Origin: Kiritimatiellia bacterium
GTDB lineage: Bacteria; Verrucomicrobiota; Kiritimatiellia; RFP12; DVOR01
Assembly (NCBI GenBank): GCA_900771325.1
Contig: CAAGNN010000143.1
Location: 1 to 14,223 of the forward strand
Length of the DNA: 14,223 nt
Reading direction: 5' to 3'
Shown: in pieces, positions 9,701-14,223 of the stretch
Layout: every line of letters starts with the position of its first letter
Numbering within the stretch: the first letter of the stretch is position 1
The notes under the pieces: generated by a model
What the model was told of the DNA's origin: nothing
The model's database searches: none
What the model saw: the letters and a program-made list of their open reading frames with translations, nothing else
Program-made: the position numbers and the translations under genes

Positions 9701-12700
9701 GAAGACGCCGGTGTCGCCATCAATCGTACCGGGGGCCACGACGACCGTGCCGTCAATCGTCTTTTCCGGGTGCATCAGCACCACCCAGGCGGGGTTAGAG
9801 AGCCAGTTGCCCTCGCCGTCGGCGGCATTGAGGGCCTCGTCACGGCCACGGATACGCAGCTTGTAGCCGAAGGGCGTGCAGCCGGCAGCCTGCATCGTCG
9901 GGCCGCCATCCAGGCCGTAGCCCAGGCGACCATCGGAAGCGCCGAAGCGGTAGGCATCGTCACCGCCGGCAAAGCCGGTGTAAGGGATGTAGTCCTCCGT
10001 GGGCATCGTGTTGGCCTGGGAGGTGGTGCTTTCGACGATGGCGCGCCCGGCATCGTCAGCGCCGACGTTGCGCAGAATCCAGCCATCGGGCACGCCATCG
10101 GAGTTGTAGTCGCCGAAGGCGTAGAGATAGGGCACGGGGGGCTCGGCGGTGAAGATGCCCTTCGCGTCGCCGGGGAGATATTCGGCCACGAAGATGGCTT
10201 CGAGGATGATGTCCTGCCACTTGGAGGGGTCATCGGCTTGGCCACCGCCGGCAACGAAGGCGCGGTTGAGGGCCAGCGTGCTGTCGTAGAGATAGGCGGG
10301 GTCGGACGGCAGCAGGGCCTCGTAGTCGGAGTGGCGGGCCCCCCACTTGTAGAAGAAGGAGTCGCGCGTCTTGTCAATCGCGGTGTAGCCAGCCGGAGCC
10401 GTGGTGCCAGCGGCGAAGGGCATCGCCTGAATCATCACCGTGGTGTTCGCGCCGTTCTTCGCCTTGCCGGCCCAGGTGTAGTTGCTTCGGAAGGACCAGG
10501 GGAAGCCGGCATCGCCGGGGACCGTGGTCTCGTCAGCCCAACGGACATAACCCGTGCCGGGGCGAGTGCTGTAGTTAACGGTGTAGATGGTGAAGTTCTG
10601 CGAAGCGGCAAGCGAGAGCTGACCATTGCGCGTATCCATCGCGGAGAGCGGGTCGTAGACCGTGAAGACCCAGGAGGGATTGGCCGTTGTGTAGACATGG
10701 GAGAAGGAGAGGTTCTCCTGGCCCTTGGAACTGCGGTCCTTACGCTGCGCGCCGCCCTGCTTGAAGAGAACTGCATCGGCGTCAGAGCCCAGGTAATCCT
10801 TGGCGAGTTGCGTGACCACCTTGTCCCACGCAGTCTGCCCCATCAAGGCGACCATCTTCTCCTCGTTGGCATAGAGGTAGATTTCAGGGTTGCCCTCGCC
10901 GTAGTCCATCCGAACCACCAGGTAATCTGAGATGGCATCGGTGACCGTGAAGGCAAAGCGGACGCTCGTGCCGGTGTTTAGGCCGGTGGAGGAGGGAAGG
11001 CTTTCGTTGGAGATGCTCGGCTTGCGGTTGACCACATCGGGCTGGGCCATCACTTCGCAGACGTCCAGCTCGTTGGGGTTGGTGCCATTGCTGCCGCAGC
11101 TTGCCGCACTGAAGAGCAAGCCGCCGGCGGGCAACTTCTTGGAGACGAGGACTCCGCTCTTTTTCCACTGAATGGCCTTGCCCGAGAGATACTCCTGCGC
11201 GAAGTCATTCATGCAGACGATGTAGAAATCCACGCTTGCGGCATTGGCCGGGAGGGTGACCACCAGCGACGAGGTGCCGGAGGTAAGGGGATTGCCGCCC
11301 GAAGTCTTCTGCAGCAGCGCGTATTCCTTCAGCGCGGCATGGACCTTGCGGGTGTTATTGGCCGGGTTCTCCGCGTAATCCACAAAGACGGCATCCTCGG
11401 GGATGAAGGTGTTGTCGCTCGTCACCGGGGCAATCAGGAAGTAGCGCGTGCTCGGCTCGGTCTTCTCCACCGAGAGAGTGTACTTGAGGATGGACTCGGA
11501 GGCCAGAAGACCCTGGACGTATTCGTTGCCGAGCGAGCCGGTCTCGCCGGAGGCGGTGAGGCTGATCTTGGCGCGCTTGCGCGAAGAGGTCACCTTCAAG
11601 TAGTAAGGCTCGTCCTGGGTCGGGACATCGGTGATGCCTTCAAGTTGCGGCACGCAGATGCGGTAGTAAGTCTCGCCGCCGGTGGCATTCTCCTTGACCG
11701 AGAGGTTGAGGACGTAATCGGTGGCGCTCTGCGGATCGAGCGGCACATAGTAGCGGCTGAGGGTGCAGGAGGCACCATCATCCTTGGAGATGCGCTCAAT
11801 GCTGGCATAGACCGTGCCATAGCCGCCCAGGTTGCTCTTGGCGATGGTGATCGAGACGGCGGGGTCGCCGGCGGCAATCTTGACTTCGGCACCGTCGAAG
11901 GGCTTTCCGGCGAGATCAAAATAGTCGGCTTTGAGCTTCTCTGCGGCCGGGAGGGTGATCTTGCCGTCTTCGGCCTTGGTCAGTTCATACCCCTCAACGC
12001 GGTAGCCGGAGGCTTGAGCCTCGATGATGGGCGACTTCGTCAGCGCGACCTCCTGCGAGGCAAAGGTGGTGATGCCAGTGCCGAGGTTCCGGCGGACACC
12101 ATAGCAGAGGCGCATCCGGGTGCCTTCGGGGATGTCGGCGGGGATGTTGACGAAGAAGGTCTTGGCGGTGTAGGAGGTGGCAGCGGAGGCGGCCATCGGG
12201 CCGTTGCACTTGGCGGCGTAGGCGGTGTCGAAGGCATCCAAAAGGCCCCTATTAAAGGCGCCGGACTTGAGTTCGACGCTGTCGGGGCTCAGCCAGATGA
12301 CACCGGCGGGGACGAACTTCCAGACACCCGCGTCCCAGGCTTCCACCCAGAAGTAGCAGTTGGAGGCGAGGTTCGTGGTCTCAAAGGCGGCGGCTGCGGC
12401 GTTGTTGCGCGTGGAGAGCGTCACCGGGGTGAGGCCCTGATAGAGCGAGCCGTAGTTCAGGTCCTGGTCATTCACCATCAGGCCCCCGTCCTGATAGGAG
12501 GCACCGATGGTGAAGACATAGCCACTGACCGTCCAGGGGCGGGTGGTGTTCTCGTCCGCGAGGGTGACCCCGACGGCCGGGGTGAGGGTCGAAACCGTGA
12601 GGCCGGCCTTCTGCGACCCGGGGATGGGGCTGAGCGTGCCCGAAACGCGAATGGCCGCGAGGGTGCCACCGAAGACCGGCGCATCACCGCTGACGGCCCA

Positions 12701-13180
12701 GGTGAGCAGGTCGGTCATATCGCCCGGGCGAACCTCGTAGGCGAAGCGCAGGACCGACGGGTCGCTGCCCTGGCCAATGTAGTAGGCCACGGCCGAGGAG
12801 GTCTCGACGCTCTTCGCTTCCCCAACAGCCAGGTCCGAATCGGAGAGCCCGTTCTTCGTGCTCTGGCCGCGCAGCGGAATGTTCAGCTCCAGGTAAGGGC
12901 GATCCTGCGCACCGGCCGTCTCGATATCATACTGGTTGCTAATGAAGGTGAAGGAGGTTCCCACATCCTTCAACTTCACATCGAAGTACACCGTCTCCCC
13001 GGGGCCCAACGCGCGCTCCCCCGCCGCCGCTGCGGCGTTCTTGCTGACGCGCTTGGTAATCGATTCAATCCGAACGTCCGACTGCAAATAGGAATCGAAC
13101 GACGCGGCATACGTATGACCCACGCAGAAGACGCTCAGGACTGCGCCCACTGCCAGAAGGAATGTCTGTTTCAGTTTCAT
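404..13180 (-). CDS. Giant exported protein with calcium-type loops and a LamG domain
   Basis: A 4,258-residue protein, probably secreted or displayed on the cell surface. I do not recognise a named gene. The ATG at 13180 is chosen because GAGGT stands 8 bases before it; a GTG five codons upstream would overlap that site. Residues 1-25 form a signal peptide (KLK, a hydrophobic core, cleavage near TYA-A). The first ~1,000 residues look beta-rich and unassigned. About nineteen 12-residue loops with Asp/Asn at 1, 3, 5, often 9, and usually Glu at 12 are spread over residues 1023-4054. A LamG-like jelly roll spans about 2589-2815. A helix-rich island lies at 1983-2162 and an acidic Pro/Asp/Glu linker at 2490-2510. 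Residues 3733-3749 resemble the start of an Ig/FnIII-like domain. The end carries a Trp...FFRV module. No catalytic motif, LPXTG, PEP-CTERM or terminal membrane helix is visible. It is probably cotranscribed with the lipoprotein upstream. Adhesion or glycan binding is inference. Confidence 0.93.
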   Translation of the reverse strand: MKLKQTFLLAVGAVLSVFCVGHTYAASFDSYLQSDVRIESITKRVSKNAAAAAGERALGPGETVYFDVKLKDVGTSFTFISNQYDIETAGAQDRPYLELNIPLRGQSTKNGLSDSDLAVGEAKSVETSSAVAYYIGQGSDPSVLRFAYEVRPGDMTDLLTWAVSGDAPVFGGTLAAIRVSGTLSPIPGSQKAGLTVSTLTPAVGVTLADENTTRPWTVSGYVFTIGASYQDGGLMVNDQDLNYGSLYQGLTPVTLSTRNNAAAAAFETTNLASNCYFWVEAWDAGVWKFVPAGVIWLSPDSVELKSGAFNRGLLDAFDTAYAAKCNGPMAASAATSYTAKTFFVNIPADIPEGTRMRLCYGVRRNLGTGITTFASQEVALTKSPIIEAQASGYRVEGYELTKAEDGKITLPAAEKLKADYFDLAGKPFDGAEVKIAAGDPAVSITIAKSNLGGYGTVYASIERISKDDGASCTLSRYYVPLDPQSATDYVLNLSVKENATGGETYYRICVPQLEGITDVPTQDEPYYLKVTSSRKRAKISLTASGETGSLGNEYVQGLLASESILKYTLSVEKTEPSTRYFLIAPVTSDNTFIPEDAVFVDYAENPANNTRKVHAALKEYALLQKTSGGNPLTSGTSSLVVTLPANAASVDFYIVCMNDFAQEYLSGKAIQWKKSGVLVSKKLPAGGLLFSAASCGSNGTNPNELDVCEVMAQPDVVNRKPSISNESLPSSTGLNTGTSVRFAFTVTDAISDYLVVRMDYGEGNPEIYLYANEEKMVALMGQTAWDKVVTQLAKDYLGSDADAVLFKQGGAQRKDRSSKGQENLSFSHVYTTANPSWVFTVYDPLSAMDTRNGQLSLAASQNFTIYTVNYSTRPGTGYVRWADETTVPGDAGFPWSFRSNYTWAGKAKNGANTTVMIQAMPFAAGTTAPAGYTAIDKTRDSFFYKWGARHSDYEALLPSDPAYLYDSTLALNRAFVAGGGQADDPSKWQDIILEAIFVAEYLPGDAKGIFTAEPPVPYLYAFGDYNSDGVPDGWILRNVGADDAGRAIVESTTSQANTMPTEDYIPYTGFAGGDDAYRFGASDGRLGYGLDGGPTMQAAGCTPFGYKLRIRGRDEALNAADGEGNWLSNPAWVVLMHPEKTIDGTVVVAPGTIDGDTGVFSIEWQQVRLNTSGTTNEPNVKVAFTPANRIPYSAGEVDAEGWAPVIDEAGCPIKAGSTGYAVTNIQVQTRPGDDNYECFRYTYTRWAVNETVKGEEDDALFPFTTKADSDAAMASGKVDEFSGRGFRGTYYFIDARVPAGMLIDEPFYTDNGHRTNGALDPRKTSWLSRFSNINSKDQDSDGISDAAEYFFWYYASRIAWGSVYKNDDGVQLNTALWPAVDLRNRSEVNSDAAFGTTEQFTLGRRYRSSYDPDAADKAYYTVDQETGDVLVHENASFGKGNYWETIPVADVLAAFDPYVAAKRDTDTDNDGLLNVEEFAAGTNPLDCDTDDDWMTDGWEVKYGLNPLNLIVGDRISSDAEGNPDSDYFARAIVRTYPTYHHLFKVQVTTSIGGAGDASPFPIVGGDVDYYYDYESKLFRAIRESVANDPTRLTERNIGTGTWTLSWDEGKDFVTGWVNEPARFLEFEGEVKIIRDNAVYQAFGFHPGTAWGVRVLGHTALGSKLENFKTVNTLPFTNREEFASGARRGDVMSQSTSPKSADTNEDGVADGWEAYVGLKPYVIPNTIPDGDQDQDVDGMNARAEFQSRATHIYGSTVGWPDSLQSETVYDTEWVNKVLPSDPWNPDTDFDGIWDSAEKGPVSSRYANYSLTYNPTDGSTIGGGCDPCNIDTDGDGMPDGWEYRYCIINANTAAENDLTSSATVLRGPDPTDPTDYSIDYDRDGLTQYQEYLTGLLRHTRYDLNPDTARIYKDKPGVLGETVDGRYYWKTLPDVYNIFEDLANPEPVPSVDYVEAFNFTGSIATAGGAIVGTPEPFTVDPLVQAWAMTALHLEKVPTSTLLLQSDVAGPAISAAVSRKMMATTIVPTPKQVSAYGLDATLVEPDDLAGLLISSEAERAFGDLQEYLQALDAAYYRLLANKDEAPAMATGYKGSLLFSQETDADRDDATLRALIDRIDFTLAKLQGLVTAETSLQPVLRELLKSGGETETLWNARKKQIFKVLQNSVYAEPGVVGGTLPAPVDPVYAAMAAQSASFTLTDTNAIYGELDAADVGDYEAALASATCPLLKTAYRSALRGYTGGVREKNLWGPFSEDGTTQVSYLAPLGVHYPFKTLEQRQESFERSAVKRFLGLPLTSGGLIGARAVQFDAYTDTYATTSPLVADSDADGMDDYWEVFHGLNPILGDYNNTHSANGDAEDRGNYIYNKIRAAYTPQSVTAGAMTNTVFSDPRPTGNGNPFGAPAFENGRVTGFDYYTYPWLAGVPFADPDGDGLLNAEEAVNPVAADPAHYGTDPSPLWMTDPDNTNSYTARFYGRINHNNVAVNSGLYLIEEDPAPAPDPNDPAAGADEEEEETTITLDPSDMMPSRRFSYYTDPNEPDVMPLTAHFLPYEINEGYDTDGDGVPDMVELTSGTIYRGDPQTLRTPDRQQAAYFGGKGVMQSFVTTQFGPMALTTFTLECWIKPEASQPGANADGEVILIDRPWRFNEGAEVLGDLRHNFRLGLKVTTGGFLPFVNYTGAGTALTGDNSAPQVSPTVTSTEAIKPGVWNHVAVTYDGKRMALILNGIENAAQASTLIPANGVISLKNDGLDEVQVYSYRNAPLMIGAEPSGTWFSELGDPEDENAFDDYYQGAYTGFIDEVRIWNGARTAAQIADKRSAGFTQAELLALRNDVFTARYNGNGYYEPNTPVQPLAIYTFNDLLAGGRVPATEDAPASAANEPWERYPGEKLVGGDDVSGSFTFRRSGFKETLAAIEAGEVPRVTAADYPTVEELYTSFYTLTAPKNLRSAFYCENSTAAQAGTEAPQSEFVPMAHNTIDHLPLADIRRKSRYNYRRYETHNGSPSLEFPSGSTTNLKTADSVYWTPYAAGDTVNSEATYNVKTTGNPYGYRHLGVMTFDADRYTTLSAFTTRYTADLLIYGDVYAKYDFESWDNSPSTDPSAGSGATGGGSVGRPSGADWFDFANGGAGLVDNQFSKGGAWLEENIAIGQTKDSDSDRMPNWWENFYGLDPEDPTGSNGPHGDEDGDFLTNYAEYLAKADPAKYSTAGNGVPDYHIPIWFRRGRPTFGLLYTDNDFMEDHWEAVNRGERLTVDLHDAQNDADGDGWSNWAEARANFRSGEHSTNPNAATSISQKGEVVLEMPTPALRLTVDYFGNQDVYTNATENAKILVHAYTAKNNNSAPDATFKLPLSTSTESSSDGVTLKHEVGYWRRGTFSGYLHMGNIIPGSLEITYQRMLKNETSSTDNGTHTEQEYLYFTLMGDTVLDGDVAEIYYNRPVTYTDADGNTVGDGTTRVKAGTVNYRTGFYTLDFTNESDWSDRMVYFDESDTGALSNIAFYDRTEFLGTASYKYGIIPGKSNTFTLVKPDSGYLKEGANNFFVFADLNGNGTWNDDEPAGVPDQHDVEIGFDLVNKPLHVALTTQAPPGSVRLDVKSILGVLITEDNTNDAITGDNSSITNPSTGKPLNPSYFNTGLDYDLVLTDFENISSGDLTTNPGAVVYRKPYNTKKPYLTEDEIFGYRAQGLYGTAAAGQVAASYKVYLLPATVSESDSSMWLHYNIAVVTNHFKNLSAEATEMVSPIGGAVRGNTELTFEWRSNVQVPTFTLKITKEEDAVGNKPKTVVYEKQVRGVTPCAVAKGVGDGSLEQFTYRYQLPRGLGELNAAGNTVFGNGLYSYTLSLNPYNGSSHELTGNFRIQLTDSGDPDLREVAEAEKDTSWNTQDSFYLRAKVRYAGVLKDDDHFGRRRLVVEAHYSGSFNGDPVASTSDILAYDKLTDTGAYDDTVAQNLRNRCVRMVRDRFYPEGATAETAKFFCTRFDVELRGLPTDESVYLMAYFDLNGNGKRDVWEPWGYATQGLDSTSGFYFDPLSLKPVNNGRDYQVEFYIQDVDTDNDKLADSWEWLSAGKPTEDFSTWCGTFTGEAKTHEIWTTDAAGRLALTAYGAQLFGLQATSEPDANGAVRVEGMPEDLATAKELMEMMDPDVALALTADGYTSYGLTVKSITSSGDAVTLAWDVTAALGVEDGATYDLTQVFADNSATTAVYAVYGKASLGDEVWTKLGEVKVANLTDPAIELSNDQIKIDGQQASFFRVILSAKTATNTLAE
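4736..5416 (-). other. LamG-like (concanavalin A-like) jelly-roll domain
   Basis: Residues about 2589-2815 carry the landmarks of the Laminin_G_3 type: ECWIKP with Trp 2617, WNHVAVTYDG starting at Trp 2704, a following LILNG strand, and DEVRIWNGART at 2795-2803. The length of roughly 225 residues fits one domain. Such domains in bacteria bind sugars or proteins and occur in large surface or secreted proteins. Only one copy is present. It is preceded by a calcium-type loop at 2554-2565, a pairing often seen in these proteins. Confidence 0.88.
6695..7234 (-). other. Helix-rich island in the giant protein
   Basis: Residues about 1983-2162 are rich in Ala, Leu, Glu, Lys and Arg, with few of the Gly, Asn, Thr and Tyr residues typical of the rest. 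Stretches such as residues of the type LQEYLQALDAAYYRLLAN, and a later segment ending KKQIFKVLQN, look like amphipathic helices. This breaks the beta-rich, loop-rich character of the neighbouring regions and lies between the dense loop cluster and the next loop at 2321. I cannot assign a family. It may be a helical spacer or an independent binding module. Confidence 0.5.
7517..8791 (-). other. Densest cluster of calcium-type loops in the giant protein
   Basis: This part encodes residues about 1464-1888, with seven Asp-rich loops: 1466-1477, 1488-1499, 1701-1712, 1728-1744, 1785-1796, 1824-1840 and 1877-1888. Most keep Asp/Asn at 1, 3 and 5, Gly at 6, Asp or Asn at 9 and Glu near 12, the geometry of EF-hand, dockerin and thrombospondin type 3 calcium sites. 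Two kinds alternate: one reads D-G-W-E and is followed by GLNP or GLKP, the other reads like DGL.N..E. or DG...Y.EY. The loop at 1824-1840 begins with D-P-C, and a second Cys lies three residues before that Cys, making a C-x-x-C next to a metal site. Calcium binding is expected from the family; it is not shown by sequence alone. Confidence 0.82.
13103..13180 (-). other. Signal peptide of the giant protein
   Basis: Residues 1-26 show a basic start (K2, K4), a hydrophobic stretch from about residue 6 to 21, and small residues before the likely cut (T23-Y24-A25, then A26). This is the pattern of a Sec signal peptide cut by signal peptidase I. C19 is preceded by S-V-F, which does not fit a lipobox, so lipid attachment here is unlikely. 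It places the mature protein outside the cytoplasm. Confidence 0.85.
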
Positions 13181-13188
13181 AGTATCTG

Positions 13189-13193
13189 ACCTC
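13189..13193 (-). promoter_or_regulatory. Ribosome binding site of the giant gene
   Basis: On the minus strand GAGGT stands at 13193-13189, 8 bases before the ATG at 13180. This spacing is near ideal and decides the start: the GTG at 13195 would place the Shine-Dalgarno site inside the coding region and has no comparable site before it. Confidence 0.85.
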
Positions 13194-13226
13194 ACGTAAA
13201 GGGGGAGGGGAAAGAGCGGTTAGGAG

Positions 13227-13970
13227 TTAGTTAGCTGAAGGTAAGACGGGTAGCCCCGTCTCTTGGGAAAGGGTTTCGACCGTCAAGCGCTCCACCGGCT
13301 TGGCGGGGGCCTCGGCCTGCGCCGGGGTGTCAATTGCTTGGGGTTTGACTGCGGCCACCGGCTGGCCGGAAGCCTTGGCGGCCTCGCGCTTGGCCTTGGC
13401 CTCTGCCTTGGCGGCCTCGAGCGAGAAGCGCGGCGGAATCCCTGCGGCCACGGCCTTGGCATCGGCCTCGGCCTTCATCGCCTTGTAGGCCTCAACATCG
13501 GCCCACATCCGCGCGCGAATCAACTCCTGATTAGCCTGGCGCTTGGCCTCCACCGCAGCCTCCGCCTCCTTCTGCGCGGCAAGCAACTGCTGATAGTAGG
13601 CCTTCTTCGAAAGCTGGTCCTCAATCATCGCCTCCGAGGGCTCCTTCCCCAACCGCTCGGTCATCGCCTTGACTATCTGCGCGCGGAAGTTCTCCACCTC
13701 CCGTTTCGCCGCCACAGCCACCCGCTGAATCTCCTGCATCTCCCGCGCCGCAGCGGACACTTTTGCGAGATATTCCTCATCCTGCGCACGCTCCTGCGTA
13801 GAAGCTGCGAGGGGGCGGCCCTTCGGAAAACGCGCATCCAGCTCGGCATACGGATCGGCCTTCGCCGGCTCCTCATCCTTCCCGCAACCGGCAAAAAGCA
13901 CGCAACCACAAAGCGTTATGACGCAGAGGGAAAGGCTTGTTCCCCTCTGCAGAAGCCTCAACTTCCACAT
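13227..13970 (-). CDS. Predicted lipoprotein with long Ala/Lys/Glu helices
   Basis: A 247-residue protein, probably attached by lipid to a membrane and facing the periplasm or cell exterior. The ATG at 13970 is chosen because GAGGAAG stands just before it; the frame stays open 20 codons further, but those residues look like leader. Residues 2-9 are basic, 11-28 hydrophobic, and L-F-A-G-C with Cys 29 forms an acceptable though not ideal lipobox (Phe at -3). From about 55 to 175 the chain is Ala, Glu, Lys, Arg and Gln-rich with no Gly beyond one GKEP turn, which suggests long helices or a coiled coil. A second Ala/Lys helix lies at about 184-201, then a Pro/Ala-rich tail (203-225). No enzyme motif is visible and I recognise no family. 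It is the first gene of the operon, so a role in export, anchoring or folding of the giant protein is plausible but inferred only from position. Confidence 0.88.
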   Translation of the reverse strand: MWKLRLLQRGTSLSLCVITLCGCVLFAGCGKDEEPAKADPYAELDARFPKGRPLAASTQERAQDEEYLAKVSAAAREMQEIQRVAVAAKREVENFRAQIVKAMTERLGKEPSEAMIEDQLSKKAYYQQLLAAQKEAEAAVEAKRQANQELIRARMWADVEAYKAMKAEADAKAVAAGIPPRFSLEAAKAEAKAKREAAKASGQPVAAVKPQAIDTPAQAEAPAKPVERLTVETLSQETGLPVLPSAN

Positions 13971-13973
13971 AAA

Positions 13974-13980
13974 CTTCCTC
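13974..13980 (-). promoter_or_regulatory. Ribosome binding site of the lipoprotein gene
   Basis: On the minus strand GAGGAAG lies at 13980-13974, 3 to 5 bases before the ATG at 13970 depending on which bases pair. It supports this start over the upstream in-frame ATG at 14030. Confidence 0.75.
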
Positions 13981-14005
13981 TTTGCTAACTCAAGCATACG
14001 TCGAT

Positions 14006-14034
14006 AAACTACCACATCCGCCCCCCACACGCAA
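14006..14034 (-). promoter_or_regulatory. Weak candidate promoter of the operon
   Basis: On the minus strand TTGCGT (14034-14029) and TAGTTT (14011-14006) are separated by 17 bases, the right spacing for a housekeeping sigma factor, but each matches the consensus at only three of six positions. A separate -10-like TATGCT lies at 13998-13993 without a good -35. The leader before the ATG would be about 30 bases. The assignment rests on spacing and location only. Confidence 0.3.
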
Positions 14035-14048
14035 GCGCTTTTTGCGTG
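14028..14048. promoter_or_regulatory. Inverted repeat upstream of the operon
   Basis: CACGCAA at 14028-14034 is the exact reverse complement of TTGCGTG at 14042-14048, with 7 bases between them. The spacer side contains the 8-base palindrome AAGCGCTT (14033-14040). It overlaps the -35 candidate, so it could be an operator. It could also be a hairpin ending transcripts from the right, though no long T-run follows the stem. Confidence 0.45.
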
Positions 14049-14094
14049 AACCGTGAACGGTGAGAGGTGAACGGAGAGAGGTGAACGGTGAGGA
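14046..14094. repeat. 14-base tandem repeat
   Basis: Three units of 14 bases close to GTGAACGGTGAGAG stand at 14053-14066, 14067-14080 and 14081-14094. The second differs by one base, and the third by its last two. A 7-base partial unit (14046-14052) precedes them and overlaps the arm of the inverted repeat. No coding sequence is evident in 14049-14223. Confidence 0.88.
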
Positions 14095-14095
14095 T

Positions 14096-14174
14096 GGCCC
14101 TACGGGCCGTGAGGGGCTCGCTACGCTCGCGAGAGGGGGCGGCTCCGCCGCCGAGAGGTGCGCCTCCGGCGCGC
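14096..14174. repeat. Chain of small GC-rich hairpins
   Basis: Four short stems follow each other. 14096-14108 has a 5-bp stem and loop TAC. 14117-14133 has a 5-bp stem (CTCGC/GCGAG) with a 7-base loop. 14138-14152 has a perfect 6-bp stem and loop TCC. 14158-14174 has a 7-bp stem (one G-T pair) and loop TCC. They are joined by purine spacers of the GAGAGG kind that echo the neighbouring 14-base repeat. The stems differ in sequence but keep the same shape, so structure, not sequence, appears to be repeated. Confidence 0.75.
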
Positions 14175-14186
14175 TCCTATATTAAG

Positions 14187-14207
14187 GTATACGCGCGCGC
14201 ACGCGCG
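14187..14207. other. Alternating purine-pyrimidine tract
   Basis: These 21 bases alternate purine and pyrimidine without a break and are mostly CG steps, the composition that most readily adopts left-handed Z-DNA under negative supercoiling. Directly left of it lies a short AT-rich island (14178-14190, TATATTAAGGTAT) that stands out in this GC-rich region and could contain a -10 element for a gene outside the window. Confidence 0.6.
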
Positions 14208-14223
14208 AGGCGAGCCAACAGCA

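Noticed and set aside
191..10930. Plus-strand open frame of 3,579 codons
   Set aside because: Its codons are the exact reverse complements of the giant gene's codons, its product is a monotonous Gly/Val/Ala/Arg/Glu-rich chain with no domain, and its start has no convincing ribosome site. The minus strand encodes a signal peptide, a LamG domain and metal loops. It is a codon-usage mirror.
11339..13189. Plus-strand open frame of 616 codons
   Set aside because: It is in the same mirror register as the giant gene, has the same type of composition and shows no recognisable domain.
13181..13195. GTG at 13195 as the start of the giant gene
   Set aside because: The ATG at 13180 has GAGGT at 8 bases and gives a standard signal peptide start; the GTG start would bury that site.
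13263..13988. Plus-strand open frame of 241 codons opposite the lipoprotein gene
   Set aside because: Mirror register again; the product is a Leu/Gly/Arg-rich chain with no family features, while the minus strand shows a lipobox, a ribosome site and plausible helices.
13971..14030. ATG at 14030 as the start of the lipoprotein gene
   Set aside because: It adds 20 residues before an otherwise normal lipoprotein signal sequence, and the internal ATG at 13970 has a clear GAGGAAG site.

Overview
The window is dominated by a two-gene unit on the minus strand. Its main gene is a giant exported protein of about 4,258 residues (404-13180). Immediately upstream is a 247-residue predicted lipoprotein (13227-13970). 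The lipoprotein comes first in transcription order, only 32 bases separate its stop codon from the ATG chosen for the giant gene, no terminator lies between them, and a very strong intrinsic terminator follows the giant gene. They therefore look like one operon.

The DNA is GC-rich, and both genes have Shine-Dalgarno sites of the GAGG type. The giant protein mixes a LamG/concanavalin A-like jelly roll, about nineteen Asp-rich calcium-type loops (many followed by a WE...GLNP signature), and a C-terminal module ending in Trp...FFRV. In my knowledge this style is common in Verrucomicrobiota, Kiritimatiellota, Lentisphaerota and Planctomycetota. A diderm bacterium of the PVC group is my best guess, but no marker gene here proves it.

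Layout: 1-147 holds a GC-rich tandem repeat (66-base period, about 2.2 copies, each unit built from direct and inverted copies of one short motif). 146-403 is non-coding, with a chain of small hairpins and then the terminator. 404-13180 is the giant gene. 13227-13970 is the lipoprotein gene. 13971-14048 is its leader, with an inverted repeat and a weak promoter candidate. 14046-14223 is non-coding, with a 14-base tandem repeat, a chain of small 3-base-loop hairpins and a 21-base alternating purine-pyrimidine tract.

A likely reading is that the lipoprotein and the giant protein act together at the cell envelope, with the giant protein as an adhesin, glycan-binding or matrix-like surface molecule stiffened by bound calcium. 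The family features support the export and calcium/LamG parts. The partnership is inferred from gene order alone. Long open frames on the plus strand (10.7 kb and 1.85 kb) are exact codon-register mirrors of the giant gene caused by avoidance of TTA, CTA and TCA codons, and I do not treat them as genes.
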